64,000 nucleotides of DNA from Spirodela intermedia (lineage: Eukaryota > Streptophyta > Magnoliopsida > Alismatales > Araceae). The translations under genes and the position numbers were made by a program. The stretch spans positions 3,325,001 to 3,389,000 of the forward strand of contig LR746273.1 in the NCBI GenBank assembly GCA_902729315.2. Direction: 5' to 3'. The stretch's first letter is position 1; the number at the start of each line of letters is the position of its first letter. Under the pieces are notes generated by a model, which made no database searches, was not told the origin of the DNA, and was given only the letters and a program-made list of their open reading frames with translations. Below, in pieces: positions 22,974-36,800 of the stretch.

Positions 22974-24848
22974 GTAGTGGTACTCTTGCTTCTGATTTAT
23001 TCTCCGTGGTCATTCTCTTCTGGAGTCCCTTGATCGCATTGTCTGCCGTCTGCTTATTGCTGCCGGATTTTGTGCCGTTGGATATTTGCGTCGGAGAGTG
23101 TGGTCTTTGGCGGTGTTTCCTCGGCTCTGGCTGCGTTGGAACCGTGAGTTAGTTTTAAAGGTGATGCTGTGTTGGAGCTGTTTGACTTCGTTTCTTTACT
23201 TGAGTCTTCTGCTGTCCGTTCGGATACCATTTTCCGGATTTTGGGGTGGGCAAGCAGACATGACGAGGAGAACGATCCCATACATAGTTAGTCATATTGA
23301 CCATTGCATTGCGGAAAGTGAATAGGATTGAGAATGATTCATCCTCCAGTGCATTGTCAATTTTCGTTGACCGCTGGAAATCGTTTAGAAAGGCCTGTTA
23401 AACTTACATTCGTTATTACGCTAATGTCACGCAAGCAAGTGATTTCTGGTTCTCTATTGGTATCTTCGCTGAGAGCATAAAATATATTTAGCCTTTGATT
23501 ATCATATTATTTTTTACCCCTTCCAAGCTTCTATGGTGCATTCGTGTCCTTCTTGCTCATACCTATGCTGTCAATGCCTTGAAATAATCCATGTTGAACA
23601 TGTGAAGAGAGATTTATGCCTGGCTTAATCAAGTGACTAAAAATAAATGTTTATCGTTTTGAAGTTTAGAAATGGACAATGGGCATCAGATAAGAAGTTG
23701 GCAATAATTCTATTCGATTGTTAATTCAAGCATGAAAGTTCGGCACCAGTCGAAATTGATGACGGGAATTTTAATTTTATGGTAACAATTGAATGTCTTC
23801 AATGTGCTACTAAAAAAAAATTGATTCTTTATGCTGCATGTCTTACTTGGTTCAAAGAAATGAGAGAAGGCAACACCATGAGATATTATCCTTCGTGCAT
23901 GTGGTTGGTCTTCCTATTATATGACTTCAACTATGCTTTCCTTGAAAGTGAGTACTGCTGCATACGAAGTAGCTTTTCAAGAGACAACGTAATGCATTTA
24001 TATATTTGGAATGTGCTTTCAAGAACCTGCTCTATGAGCATATCCATGGTTTAAAACGACATGGTGAAGAACACGCTACAGAACCAGTCCTCTCAAAGCA
24101 GAGAGGTCATGCCATATATATTACAGATTGTTGAATCCCATTCTCTTACTCATAAAATGTAGTCATCAGCCTCTGAACGTAGCAAGCTCTATCACTCACG
24201 GACAGTATCGGCAAATGATGCTGCCCCACATATAATGCAATTCTTTTTCTTCTCGTTTCACCAATGAATTCTAACTCTCCTGAACAAAGCTGGAAAATTC
24301 TTTGATGCTCTACTTGTATTACAGTGCCAAGTTTTGTTCCCACATCCTGGCTATTACTTAAAAATTATTACATTTTTGTATCCTGGGAGCCAACAACACC
24401 CTGGTTGGATGTCTGATCCCCAATGAATGAGACAATATTTTCTGTCCGACATATTGCTAACTTTCGAAAAGTCACTTTTGAATCTGACAGCTAAATGCTA
24501 TGTCCCACCATTTCATTGCTTCTGACTTGACATGGTCATTTTCCAGTGTTCAGCCCAGGCTATTTTTCCCCCGAACAGAACGGGATTACAGTTCTTCACC
24601 TTTAGTCAGAGACGGAATGCAGGTCTATCATGCATCTTGGATCATGAGGCAACACATGTTATGAAAATATTATTCTGTTCCTGACTGGCATGCGGCAGCC
24701 AGAGCTTCTTGACAGCTTTGTAAAAGGAATTACTGTGGAGTCTTAGAGTATGTTCTGTGTATCAAGTAACATGTGTGAATGGCTGCTAAAGCTCGCTTGC
24801 AAGTATATCCAGTGCTACTGTTCCATGTCATACAAAGTCTTATTGTGA
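22974..24848 (+). other. Presumed leader intron and upstream sequence of the glycine-rich protein gene
   Basis: About 1.9 kb lies between the putative leader exon and the first certain coding exon. Several open stretches occur, but none resembles a known protein. Multiple AG acceptor candidates lie between 24,540 and 24,840. Confidence 0.4.
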
Positions 24849-27800
24849 ATGGTCATGCATCCAGTTCTAAACGATGGGCGCTTATGCTGGTGTATCTCGG
24901 GCCACAGATTTGTTTTCATGGTTTTTCTATGTTCTATAATTTATATCAGCAAAGGTTCCAGTTCAGAAATACTACTTGGGACCTATTCTGGACCAAAATT
25001 GAACGAGACTCTTCAGGGCAGTGTACTCCGTTATGCAGACAAGTCTTCTCCATCAATCGTTGATAATGATACGTTATCATGTGAAGACTTGAATGGTGCC
25101 GGGACATTTGAAACAACCTGCATATTGAATACTAGCTTGCAATTGGATCGTGATCTTTGTATATCTGGGGCAGGAAACTTGGAGATTTATCCAAATGTTA
25201 TGATTTTGTGCCACATAAGTGGCTGTTCAATAACTGTGAATGTATCTGGAAATGTTACAGTTGCGGCATACACAGCAATAATTGCAGGATCCATAGCTTT
25301 TGAAGCTAATAGCATCACGTTATCCCATGATGCAATAGTCAACTCCACGTCCTTAGGAGGACCACCACCTGCACAGACTAGTGGCACACCAAGCAGTTTG
25401 GATGGAGCTGGTGGTGGACATGGAGGACGTGGTGCATCATGTCTGAGAAGTAACAGTACGCCCTGGGGTGGGGATGTTTATTCTTGGTCAACTCTGTCAG
25501 ATCCATGGAGCTTTGGGAGTAAAGGTGGCAGTGCGTCTGCTGACAGACAATATGGCGGAGATGGTGGAGGCCGCATTATGCTTAAAGTGGTTGACACACT
25601 CAACATAGATGGATTTGTACTTGCAGAAGGTGGTGAAGGAGGTCTTAGAGGGGGGGGTGGCTCCGGTGGTAGCATTCAAGTCATTGCATCAAATCTGTGA
25701 GCATCAATAGTTTTACTGTGTTAATGCTTTTCATTTATCTGAGATTCTGATTTTTGGCTTACTTTACTGTGGTAATTGCTTTCCTCTGCGGTATGTCGAA
25801 CAGGAGTAGATTCAGTTTTCTGACTTTATATCGCCACTTTAACAAAAATTATCTTTGGACCACGGGGCACAACCAGTCACAAAGAAGAGAAAAGAAAACT
25901 TTCAGCTTACTCATCATGGTGATAGAATAATCCATACAAGCAGACGCTCTTAGCCTAAGAAACGACTAAAAAAATAAAATTAAACCATTCCTTCTGTACA
26001 ACTTTCTAGTGTCTCCAATGTTATCTACATATAAATGTGCTCGTGAGTTAATGTCTCCAAGGCTTTTGGTGCGTTGGGCACTCAACTCAAAACCATTTTT
26101 TAATGATTTCTAGGAACCTAGTTTTATGGCTAGTGCTTAGAGCAATGCATCAATTGACATAATTTTCCTTTAAACAACAACATATCATGTCTGTACTGTC
26201 TCAGTGTTTTATAGAATACAATGTAAAGCATAAGCTATGGGACTCATCTCACCTTTTTCCCTTTAAAAACATTTGAGTTTAGACAGTTGAACTTCTATTT
26301 CGTTGGCGTTTGCTATGATTCTTACCTATTTGCCAAAATCTTTTATTCTATTCTTCCTCCTATTGTTTTTAGTTCCACCATGAAATTGAAAAAGATTACG
26401 TCTTGATTCCAATCTGGTTTGCTTTGTGCCTGAAGCCTATTTATTATTTTGATTTGTTGACAACAATCTGAGATTACATCAGTACACTAGATTATCAGTT
26501 TTATTGTGAATGGTTCCACCTCCAGATGCTAAATGATGGGCACCTGCACTGGTTTATTGTGTCTAGGCACAAACTTGTTTTCATGTCTTTTCTATGTTCT
26601 GTAATTTATACCAGGTTAGGTTTCAGTTTGATGTTTGTTTAGATTGGTTGGCTACAATGTAACATTACATCAATTTAATAGACTATCAGTTTTGGCATCT
26701 ATTTCGTTTGGTCCATTATGTGAAGATTAAATTGACTTCACTTTTTGAGGCACTTTGTGCCCCCTCATATATTTGGGCTAGGATACAAGTTTATTTCTTT
26801 CCGTTTTGGAAAAATACCACATGATGGATAGTAAATCGATCAACATTTCCAGAGGAGATTTTTTGTAGAAAAACATAACCATGTAAGAGAGGTTGTGTTC
26901 TTGAATAAAAAAGTGTTGAAGATCGAACCAGATCTGGTGCGCTGGATAGACAACCCTCGCATCCGTGGAGAAAATGTTTTTCATTCAAAAGGAAAATTCA
27001 GTTACAAAGTAGAAGGGCCTGGTATTGATTCTAGGCCCGAGAAGATTCTAGACACATAACGACCAGACCCTGGAATGATCTATAGACACATCTATCCTCA
27101 TAATTGTGTCCTGTCAACACTCCCCCTCAAGCTAGCAAGTGGATGTCATCCATTCCCAACTTGGGAATAATCTTTTTTGGTAAGCATGGCTGCCAATTGA
27201 TCGTGCGTAGAGATATATGACTTCAAATCAAATTTGCCTTTAACTTTTCTTTGATGAAATGATGATCAACCTCTACATACTTGGTACGATCATGTTGTGT
27301 TGGATTATGCACCGTATTAATTACTGGCTTGTTGTCACAAAAAAGTTTCATAAGATGAGTAAGAGAGATTTTTAGCTCATCAAGTTTTTCACCCAGAGTA
27401 ACCCACACACACCTGGGCAAATGCCCTGAATTTAGCTTTAGCAATCATATTCTATTTACTCCATGTAATAAAGCTGCCTCCAATGAATGTGAGATGTCCA
27501 GAAGTCGGATCTTCAGTCAGTTTTGAACAATGTACTTTTGCTAACTCTCTAGTGTATATGTATCTTTAGTCAATATTGTTGTTTGTAGTTTCGGGTTATC
27601 ATGATTTTTCCTACTGATCTTAAACACCATTAATATGACATTAAATAGTTCAACTACCACAGATGGTCAAGATTTGAAAGTATTTATTAGAACCCAAGGT
27701 AAGGAATTCTGTTTGCTATAAAAAGCACTTTGGAATTGATCTCATTCTCTATTTGATATTTTCTGTTCATAATAATTTATTCTTTTAATTTTAATACAAT

Positions 27801-30800
27801 ACTCAGTTTTTTGGTCAATAGACATCCTTCTCTCATCTAGTGCTTGGCGTAAAGATTACTCATCATGACATGGTTATTTGAAAACTTAAAGCCTCAAGTA
27901 CGTCTAATGTTAAATTCTTGAAAATAATAAGTGACATTAGATATGTCATCCATGAGAGGTATATTCGTGAATAATATATAGCTAAGATGTATGAATATGA
28001 GTAGATTTTCGGTTTTCAGCTAGGTGCCAAGCTGCCTTTTCATTAGATATTCATAAACAGTAAGCTTGAAGAGAGGCATTTAAGTTGCCATGTTTCATTC
28101 TAGATCAAATGGAATGATCTTAATGTTCGTAGTGAATTATTTACCAAAAGATCAGTTTCATCACTCTGTAATATCATTTTCAACTCAAGTGGATTATATG
28201 GCTAACTCTACAACCACCATTTGGGATTTAGTGATCATGGGGAATCTATTGCGGTTGTGGTTATGACCTTGGGAAGTTGTATGACGGAGTTTGTGGGTGT
28301 GGTAACCAATAGTGTTGTTCGTCGTTGGAAGAAAAAGTCATATTTCATAAGATATTAGGGTGTATGGGCAGTCATGTAGCTACTTCCACTTATTTATGTG
28401 ATGGTCATTACAATGTTGAGACCTCTTTTACACTTGCTGATATTTCTCTTGAGGAATAAGAGAAGTGGAATCAAAAAATTGAAGCTTCACATACAATCTC
28501 TAATTCATGATATTTAGCTACAAGTGATCCTTTGACCTTCTTTTTGGCTTTCGATTTTGATGCTTCATCAAATGTGACAGGTACTACTTTATTCTCCTCG
28601 TTGTACCACTCCTCTTCTATTCCTCTTATTTTCATTTACAATAGTTTCATGTTTCATCTTTGAGTTAAGCCATTAACCCTTATACCTCAACTGTTTCCCT
28701 TGAATAGGTTTTATATATTTTATCCATCAACCAGCTCAGTAATTAATTTCAATTTTATACAACGTTCTTTCATATTGTTTACATTCTTCAGGATCTCCAA
28801 CGAATAAGGATTGGTGAAATATCTAAGCCCATGAGGCTTTCTTATTTGGATGCTCGACCTTCTCTTAAAGTTGCACATTCCTCTATTATCTCTCATCTTT
28901 AATGCCATCTTCAACTTCGCCAATCTATAATTTAAAAACTGAAACAATGAATTCTAAGGAGTTAGCTACAGCTTTTAGATGCTACGCTTGTGAGTTAGGC
29001 AAGTACTGTCCGTCCATCTTTACCACTAGATGCCTCAGACGAAATTCATCCTCTTTTTCCTTGGTTCATTCTGATATTATGGAAAGCGGTGTACCCCTGT
29101 TTTTAAATTTTAGTGCTTTGTAATCTTTGTAAATAACGTCACACATATGACTTCACTTCATCTGTTAAAGGAGAAATGTGAAATTCTTCATTTATTTAAA
29201 TATTTTCACATGAAAATTGAAATTCTATTCTAAATCAATATTTGTGCTTATACTAAATATCATTAGAATAGATGGGGAGGAATTCACGATTTATTATACT
29301 TTTCATTGAATAATTCATTAGATATCATGTGCATACTCCTCGCCAGAATGGTACACATCAATAGATGAATGCTATCTTTTTGATATAGCTTTTACTATTA
29401 TGTTTCATATGCAAGTTTCTAATGAGTTTTGTGAGACATTTGTCTACGTTATCACCAACTTTACAACGGATTACTTACCGGAATAAACATCAGAGAAAGG
29501 ACATAATGCTTAGGTTTTTTTTCCATTATTTTGAGGATATTTTGTGGTTATTTCCCAATTAGTTTTGAGGTCTTACTTAAGGTTGATCAAATCGGCACTA
29601 GACAGGGGACAACAATGCGAAAATCTGATACAGATCACATGAATTTGATACTATATTAAATTGTGTGCAATGCAAAATCCTCATATCCCATAAAATAACC
29701 CCTTATCTGTAGCATTTTGATGCATGTCAGTTACGAGAGTTATTGACCATTGAGTTAAGTTTTCCACGGAAATTAGTCTGAGATGGGAAATCTTTGTTTG
29801 CTTAATCACATTTGGTTATCTGATTCGCAGTGCAGTTTGCATCATGGCTGAGGTATGTAGAGTTGGCCATTTGGTGAAATCATTCTGCCACCCTTTCATC
29901 TCTTCCAGCTATAGCTTTTGTTTCTGTCCTGAGATAATTGCTCTTTGCCTTAGTTAATTCAGTGGTCTTCAGTGCACCATCAGTTCCCCTTCATCTCCAA
30001 CCTTTTCTACAATTGTTGTACATCAATGTCTTTGGGTTTCTGTCATTTAGCCAGCTTTATTATGCACAGTGAAATTATCGTCCCTCACTCATGTAGAAAT
30101 GACCTTATTCGCTTGAACGTTTATGGTAATTGAGGTAATTAAGGGCTGGGGTCGTTCTGAGTAAGATCTCCTCATCTTTAAATATAAAGACATCTTCATT
30201 ATCTAAGACAATGCCCTCATATATGCAAAAAAACATAAACCTGATTCTGGTTGAGTTTTGGTGATGTAAATGTTCCTATTTTAGTTAAAAATTCAGTCAA
30301 GAAAAAAAAAATCCGGAAGAATTGAGGTGTCGATAATTATTGTTGCTGCAAATTTAATCTTACCAATAATTTATTACAGGAAAAGAATTATATAATGTTT
30401 TTATTTTTTATAGTTTCTTAAAATTATCAATATTGCGGTTTCTATTTTCAGGTTCCTAAAGCTTACATACTTGCCGTATATTTCATTTCTTCTCAATAAG
30501 AGCACATTATCCGGTATTAATCATGATCAACCTTATATTTTCACTATAATTTTCTCTCCAGGAAAGGGAAGGGAACTATTAGTGCTGCTGGTGGGAGGGG
30601 ATGGGGTGGAGGAGGTGGCGGAAGGATATCACTGGACTGCTATAGCATACAAGGCGTAAAAATCACTGCTCATGGTGTGTAATTTATGATCTCTCTCCTT
30701 TGAGGATTGGAAGTTAACTCGTAGAATATCCTTGAAGCAGTCCAAAAAGTGCAGTAGCTCGGACTTAACATAAGATATTAGCTTTCGAGATCTTAACATT

Positions 30801-33800
30801 CACACCAATGTTTGTAGTTCTTGCCTTCTTCGAGTGAGTTAATTGTCCATGGTTGGACTAATGTTGTTATGGAAAAACAAACCTTTCCCTCACTTCAAAA
30901 CCTTTTGTCCTGATCAAACTGTTTTTCACGACCGTTGGATGAAAAAAAGAGAAAAATTATGAATTTGGTGTGGTCTTCTTGTCAGATGATGTCACCATCA
31001 ACAAGTTTTTCTTTTCATGGCTGACTTGTGTCTGGCCAATTTGCATCGTAGTATCACATTCGTTGACGTGAAATATTTTCCTGGTAGCCGTTGTTGTAAT
31101 TTCATTTACGTTTCCTAGTTTTTGGCTGTAGTGTTTATAAGCATCGAGTTATACCTGAATAGTGGCGATTTTCGTATTTTATTTATTGAACCATATTCTA
31201 TTTATTTATCTGAGACAAGGTAGACTAGTCTGGGAAAGATACACTTTGGCTGTAGTGGTGTATCATGATTCTGCAATTAGGAAAGCCAAAGTATGACTTG
31301 ATGTGCTATCTGAAACACATTGAGTCTTCAAAACAAAGCCCAAGGTCCAAATAGGAGAAACCTGCCGGTGATAATCTGGTGACATTTAGGAGCTTAATGG
31401 TTGTTTCCCTGGTTTTTTTCCATCTATGAAAGCAGAGGAAACAATTAAATTTCTGGAATAAATTTGATTTTTCGATCCTTGTGATTTTTTTTCCAAGGTT
31501 TCTATATAATGTTGGAGTCCGACATTCCCTGCCATGTATTTTTCGTACGTTGAATGCAGTAAGCTAGTAGTCAAGCGAGGTTAAACTTTTCCCTTTTACC
31601 ATTTAACGTCACCCTCCTCCATGCATCTGTGCAATCATATTAACTAAAATTGATGTGGATTGACTATGGTCCTTTTTTTCTTCCTTTTTTCCTTCCGACA
31701 ATTTTGATGCTGAGTTCTACAGGTCAAGTATTGATTGGCCTACTCTGAGTTCTAGCTTTCTTTTCCCAATCTTCTAACCATCATTTGACACATCTGCGTA
31801 TTTAAGATTTTTACGAGGTGAATCTATCACACTCGTTCTGGTTATTTGGTTTATCCTGCAGTGTACTCTTTCTAGGATATTGGTACTACAATTTTACTTT
31901 CATCTGCTGAGTTCCACAGGCTAAGAAGTTAATTTTGTACAATTTTTTTACTTTCATCTGCTTTCCCCAGTAGCCTATTTTACTTCATTCTTATTCATTC
32001 TACAGCAGATGACTTTTATAGAAGTTAGTGGGCTCAGAACTGAATTTCATGATTGCTTTTGTAAAGGCCTACCTACTCACTCTGAATGGTTGATCACACC
32101 AGCTACTCTGTTGGCATCGACCCTACTCTAAAGTTGGGGCAGTTTTCTTTTAAAGTGGAACAAATCCCGAATGTTGTAGATAACTGTTTCTTTCTCTGAC
32201 CCAAGTGCATCTCAAGTCTCCCACTCTGACTAGGATATTGGTACTCATAGATTTGGTCCTATTTTAAAGTAGATAATCATATCAACTTTTTAAGTGTAGA
32301 AAATAGATATGACTCAAGTGTGTACAGCCGGTTGTACAATTTTTCCTATGAAAGACATTACTTACCAAGATTGTGTTATCTTGGTAATAGAATAGAGTGC
32401 TATTAAAATGATAGAGTTACATTTTTCTTTTATAAAAAAAATTTCTTTTGTCAGTTTTTGTCATTACCTGCGTTTTTATCACTGGTGAGATGATCAACGC
32501 ACAAGTCTTGGCAGCAAGATGGAGGGGAACTCAATGCCTTTTATAATGTATTTAAAATAATTATAGGTAATTAAATTTAAATAATTTTAATAAATATACC
32601 AAACACAATAAGATCATCAGTGCGAATATCATGTTATTTTATAAACGATGCAGATTTCTAGTAAGGTATTAGTTAAATATCTGAAATATAGAACTATTGA
32701 TTTATATGGCAATGCCAGGTCGGATAAATGTGATGGAACTTTCCACTCACCCTTTAGCCATGTCTTGCATGGTATCATCATAAAAAACATAGAGTTGTGC
32801 GCAAAAACTCTATTAATGAAGTCTCACGGCTATGTTGTTATTTCTGTTTATTTATAATTCTCAGAGACTCCAGGAATGATGAGTGGCCCATAATTCAAAA
32901 AATTCCACTTGCAACTTGTTCTCCATTTGAAAGATCCGAATCTGTTGTTTGGTGACTTATGAAAAAATTACTTTAATCAATGAAAAGTTGGTCACATACG
33001 AATTCGGATCATTTAAGTTGATCAAACCCCAATACTATTTTTTACTATCTTTTTGCATTATTAGAACCTGAAGCCAATTCCATTTAGAACTATGGTTATT
33101 TTCTTTTCTTTTTGCATTAGGTGGACATAGTATTGGGTGCCATGAAAATGCTGGTGCGGCTGGTACGATTTTCGACAAGAGAGTTCAAAGCCTCAAGATC
33201 AGCAATGACAATTTTACCACACAAACTGGAACCCCACTGCTGGACTTTCCCACTAGTTTTTTGTGGTCGAATGTTTTTGTGGAGGACAATGCACAAGTTC
33301 TGGTTCCTTTGCTGTGGACTAGAGTACAGGTACAAACGTTTTTGTGTAACTTTACTTTACTTCCTTTGGAATGATGTCTAATTGTTTTTCTTTTCATGAT
33401 ATGATAATAGAGATAGAGGAGCATGTTAATCTGACTGTTGGCTGGTGATAGAATATCTAATATTCCAGAAATCCTGTCTTAGACATGTCTTGAAGCAGTC
33501 TCGATCTTTTGGATAAACAATAAACCAATTAATCAATGAAGAAAACATGGAATGCATTTTGATCTCATGAAAATTGTTCCTATCACCATGGTTTTCCCCA
33601 GTTCTAATTCATATAGTTAATGTGCCAAGTATATTTTATCCCTTGACTCAGGTTTCAGTGACTTGTCGAATTCATCCTGGCTTGCATGTGGACTTTGGTT
33701 TTGGACTTGACCTATCTTGATGTGCACGTTGGCCATTTAAGTTGGTCATCTCATTGGCTGACGAAGCCCTGGAAGGTTAAATTTGCTATTGAAGTGGGCT

Positions 33801-36800
33801 TATTGGGTGAAGAATTGATTCAAAGCGGAAAATTGATGGAATCCGGTTTGGGCTGTCCTATTCAAAACTAGAATATATATAGATCGTAAAATCATATATC
33901 CACACAAATAGACCATGTAAGATAATTTTCTATATGGATCTTTCTAAAAGTCACGTTTTATATTTCACTACCTAATGGTCGTCATTTATCTCGTTTTATA
34001 TTTCACTACCTAATGGTCATCTTTTATCTCGTTTTATATTTCACTACCTAATGGTCATCTTTTATCTTTCTTCCAGTGTGTCAGTCCCACCCCTCACAAT
34101 TCCGTTACTTTGATCTATCCCATTCCACCTCCTTCATAGGTTTGATGCCTGAGAGTTTTTTACCAAATAAATTTCAGTTGAAGGTGACAAAAAAGCATGC
34201 AGAGAAACGCAGCGAAATAAAGGGTTCTGTAGATAGTAAGAATGTTTGCAATAGTAGTGGCAAGTAGTGGCATGGTGGCATTAGCAGTGGTTGGCATCAG
34301 CACCAATAGCAGTGTTAATTTGCTTCACATTATCATTTGGAAGCTTATACTTAATTGATAATGGTAAATAGTAGCATTTGGGTTGTTTACTCGAATCTGA
34401 GGATAAAATATGAACTATGCAAAAAAGAAATGGAAACTTTTGCGGCTCTAAAATTTGTGTGAGGACTGATTATGTTTTACATATCTTATCATTGTGATTG
34501 ATATCTCTTTTATTATACTGTTGTTCACTGATGATGGAATTAGTCTTTTGACTTCTCTTATTTTTAAGGTGAGAGGCCAAATCAGACTGCTAAATGGTGG
34601 GAGCATCAGTTTTGGGTTGTCTGACTTTCCCGTTTCAGAGTTTGAGTTGGTTGCAGAAGAGCTTCTTATGAGTGATTCTGTGATAAAGGCATGTGCATTC
34701 TGATATGTTGACAGTCTTTTCTCATTTTTTCATATGTTGGATATTTTGGAAACTAGTTATAAAATACCAATTCTATTGTCATTTTTCTGCCTTTACTGTG
34801 ATTATTACTTGTCTTGGAAATATTTGCAGGAAGTTTTTGTGCAGCCCAACATGATGTGCTTCTTTTTGGATGGTTGTTTGTGATCTAGTAAATATAGTAA
34901 CCAAGCCTTAGTGATCAAAGTATCATGGAAATTTTCTTTTTTGGCACCATATGCAATGATGGAAGGTTGAATCGTTCTTTCAAACGCAGATGAAAAATGC
35001 TTTCAAACAAACTTGTTTTAACGCTATTCAGAGGATTCTTCTTTATTCAATATTATATTTGTTTCCAATAACATATTTCTTTGGCTCTCATCTGGAAGGC
35101 CTTTAAGTTGGTTCCAGTTACAGTTCTCAGCTTTTGTTTCCCAAGTTCTCAGTGGAAATCATCGTTAGGACCTTACTCTGCATTATGTCCTGATATCTAT
35201 ATTGATTGTGCTCTTGATTCGATTGGTATTTTTTAAATCTTGTTGTCCCGTTTATCTCTGTTCTCACTTTGATTTTTTGATAAACTTTATTGTTACCATC
35301 CTACTAGGTATTATGATCATCATACTTCGTAAGATTCCTCTTTCTGTCCCTTCTGAAAATCTTTCCCCCCTTTTTTTGTAGGTTTTTGGCGCCTTCAGAA
35401 TGTACGTCAAAATGCTGCTCATGTGGGAATCTAAAATTCAAATTGATGGTGGAGGCAACAGCGATGTTGGCACGTCTCTACTTGAAGCTAGAAATTTAAT
35501 TGAGCTAAGGGTATGCAGTTGACATTATCTTGCATATATATTAATCAATCTCGTCCCTCAAAGGTCATGGAATATTTGTTACCTGTCTTGTGGCAGAAAA
35601 ATTCTGCTATCTTATCAAATGCAGACTTGGGGATTTACGGTCAAGGTCTTCTCAAATTGTCTGGTCACGGTGTTGCAATCAAAGGCCAACGACTATTTCT
35701 GTCATTATTTTACAACATCACTGTAAGGTTTTATCTCCTGTTCAATGAAAATCATGCATTTTCTTCTAGATTAGACAGAAGTTTATAGCTCTCTTTAATC
35801 TTGTTTGTCATTATTTTATTTAATCGAAAGAATGTTACATATTCACCAGACAGTTAAGCATTTTGTCACGAATCTTCATATATCAGTGGAAAAATTTATT
35901 AGATTCCCTTGCTGACTTGGAATGTGGGATTTAGCCATTTTGAATTCTTTAAAGATTGGTTCGTTAATATGGGGATTATTATCGCACTTGTGATAAGATA
36001 TATTAGTTTCGAGCATGGTAGGTTTCGAGAACTATCTCTAGTCAACTTATGAAGTGTGCATATTTTTCTTTTTGCTCCTCGAGAGATAGAAGGATAGGCG
36101 GAGGGACGAAAGGAGGAAGGGAGCAAGGGAGGGAGAGAGGCTAGTAAACATAGACATCGTGCAGGGTGTTCAGTTCATGAATTGGTTTCACTTTCAACTA
36201 TTGTGCATAGATCATGGCAAAGAAATAGGTGATGGAAGCTGATGTAAAAGACTTGGAGGTATGAGAGATCGTACAAAGCATAAGAAGATACCTGATCACT
36301 TTGCCTGGCAGTGGAAATGCTGTGAAGTGAGCTCAAAGAAGGGTTGCATTGTTTGAAGGAACTGGGATAACTCATGGAGGACGACAGAATGGATGAGCCA
36401 AAAATATTTCTAAATATAATTCGTATTGAAAATATGAAAATTTAAGTTTGACATGTGGAAGAAACAGAGAGTGAACCCTCTTACAGCTTAGTGACCAACA
36501 TCTTTAGTAAAATAAAGAGCACCGTGCACAAGTATTAACACTTCTATCTTGAAGGTTCGACACATGAAGAGGAACCAACAATAAAAGATATAACGATCAA
36601 TGTTTAAATGTAAATTTTACAATTTTATTTTAAAATTATATCTACCAAGCTGTAATATATTTCTGCCTGAAATATCTACCAAAAGGCACAAACACTAGAC
36701 TTTTTTCTTGCGATTGAAGGTAAATTTTTTCTATGGAGTTTTGGGCTTCTTAAGCTATAAAAGTCAACTCATACGTTAAACGCTAAAGGCTTCTATTACT

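Larger units (their letters stand above)
25697..30561 (+). other. Intron 1 of the glycine-rich protein gene (4.9 kb), holding two copia fragments
   Basis: Donor CT|GTGAGC at 25697 and acceptor CCAG at 30561 join so that CT plus G makes a Leu codon and the glycine run continues in frame. The intron holds a partial duplicate of the first coding exon's 5' region (26501-26627), a minus-strand copia RNase H/LTR remnant and a plus-strand copia integrase remnant. Confidence 0.85.

Noticed and set aside
24779-25063. 94-codon overlapping frame at the first coding exon
   Set aside because: It is in a different frame from the conserved product and stops inside the exon.
29829-29852. Possible 22-base micro-exon flanked by CAG and GTATGT in intron 1
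   Set aside because: Including it creates a stop. Direct joining of 25696 to 30562 restores the conserved glycine-rich sequence without it.
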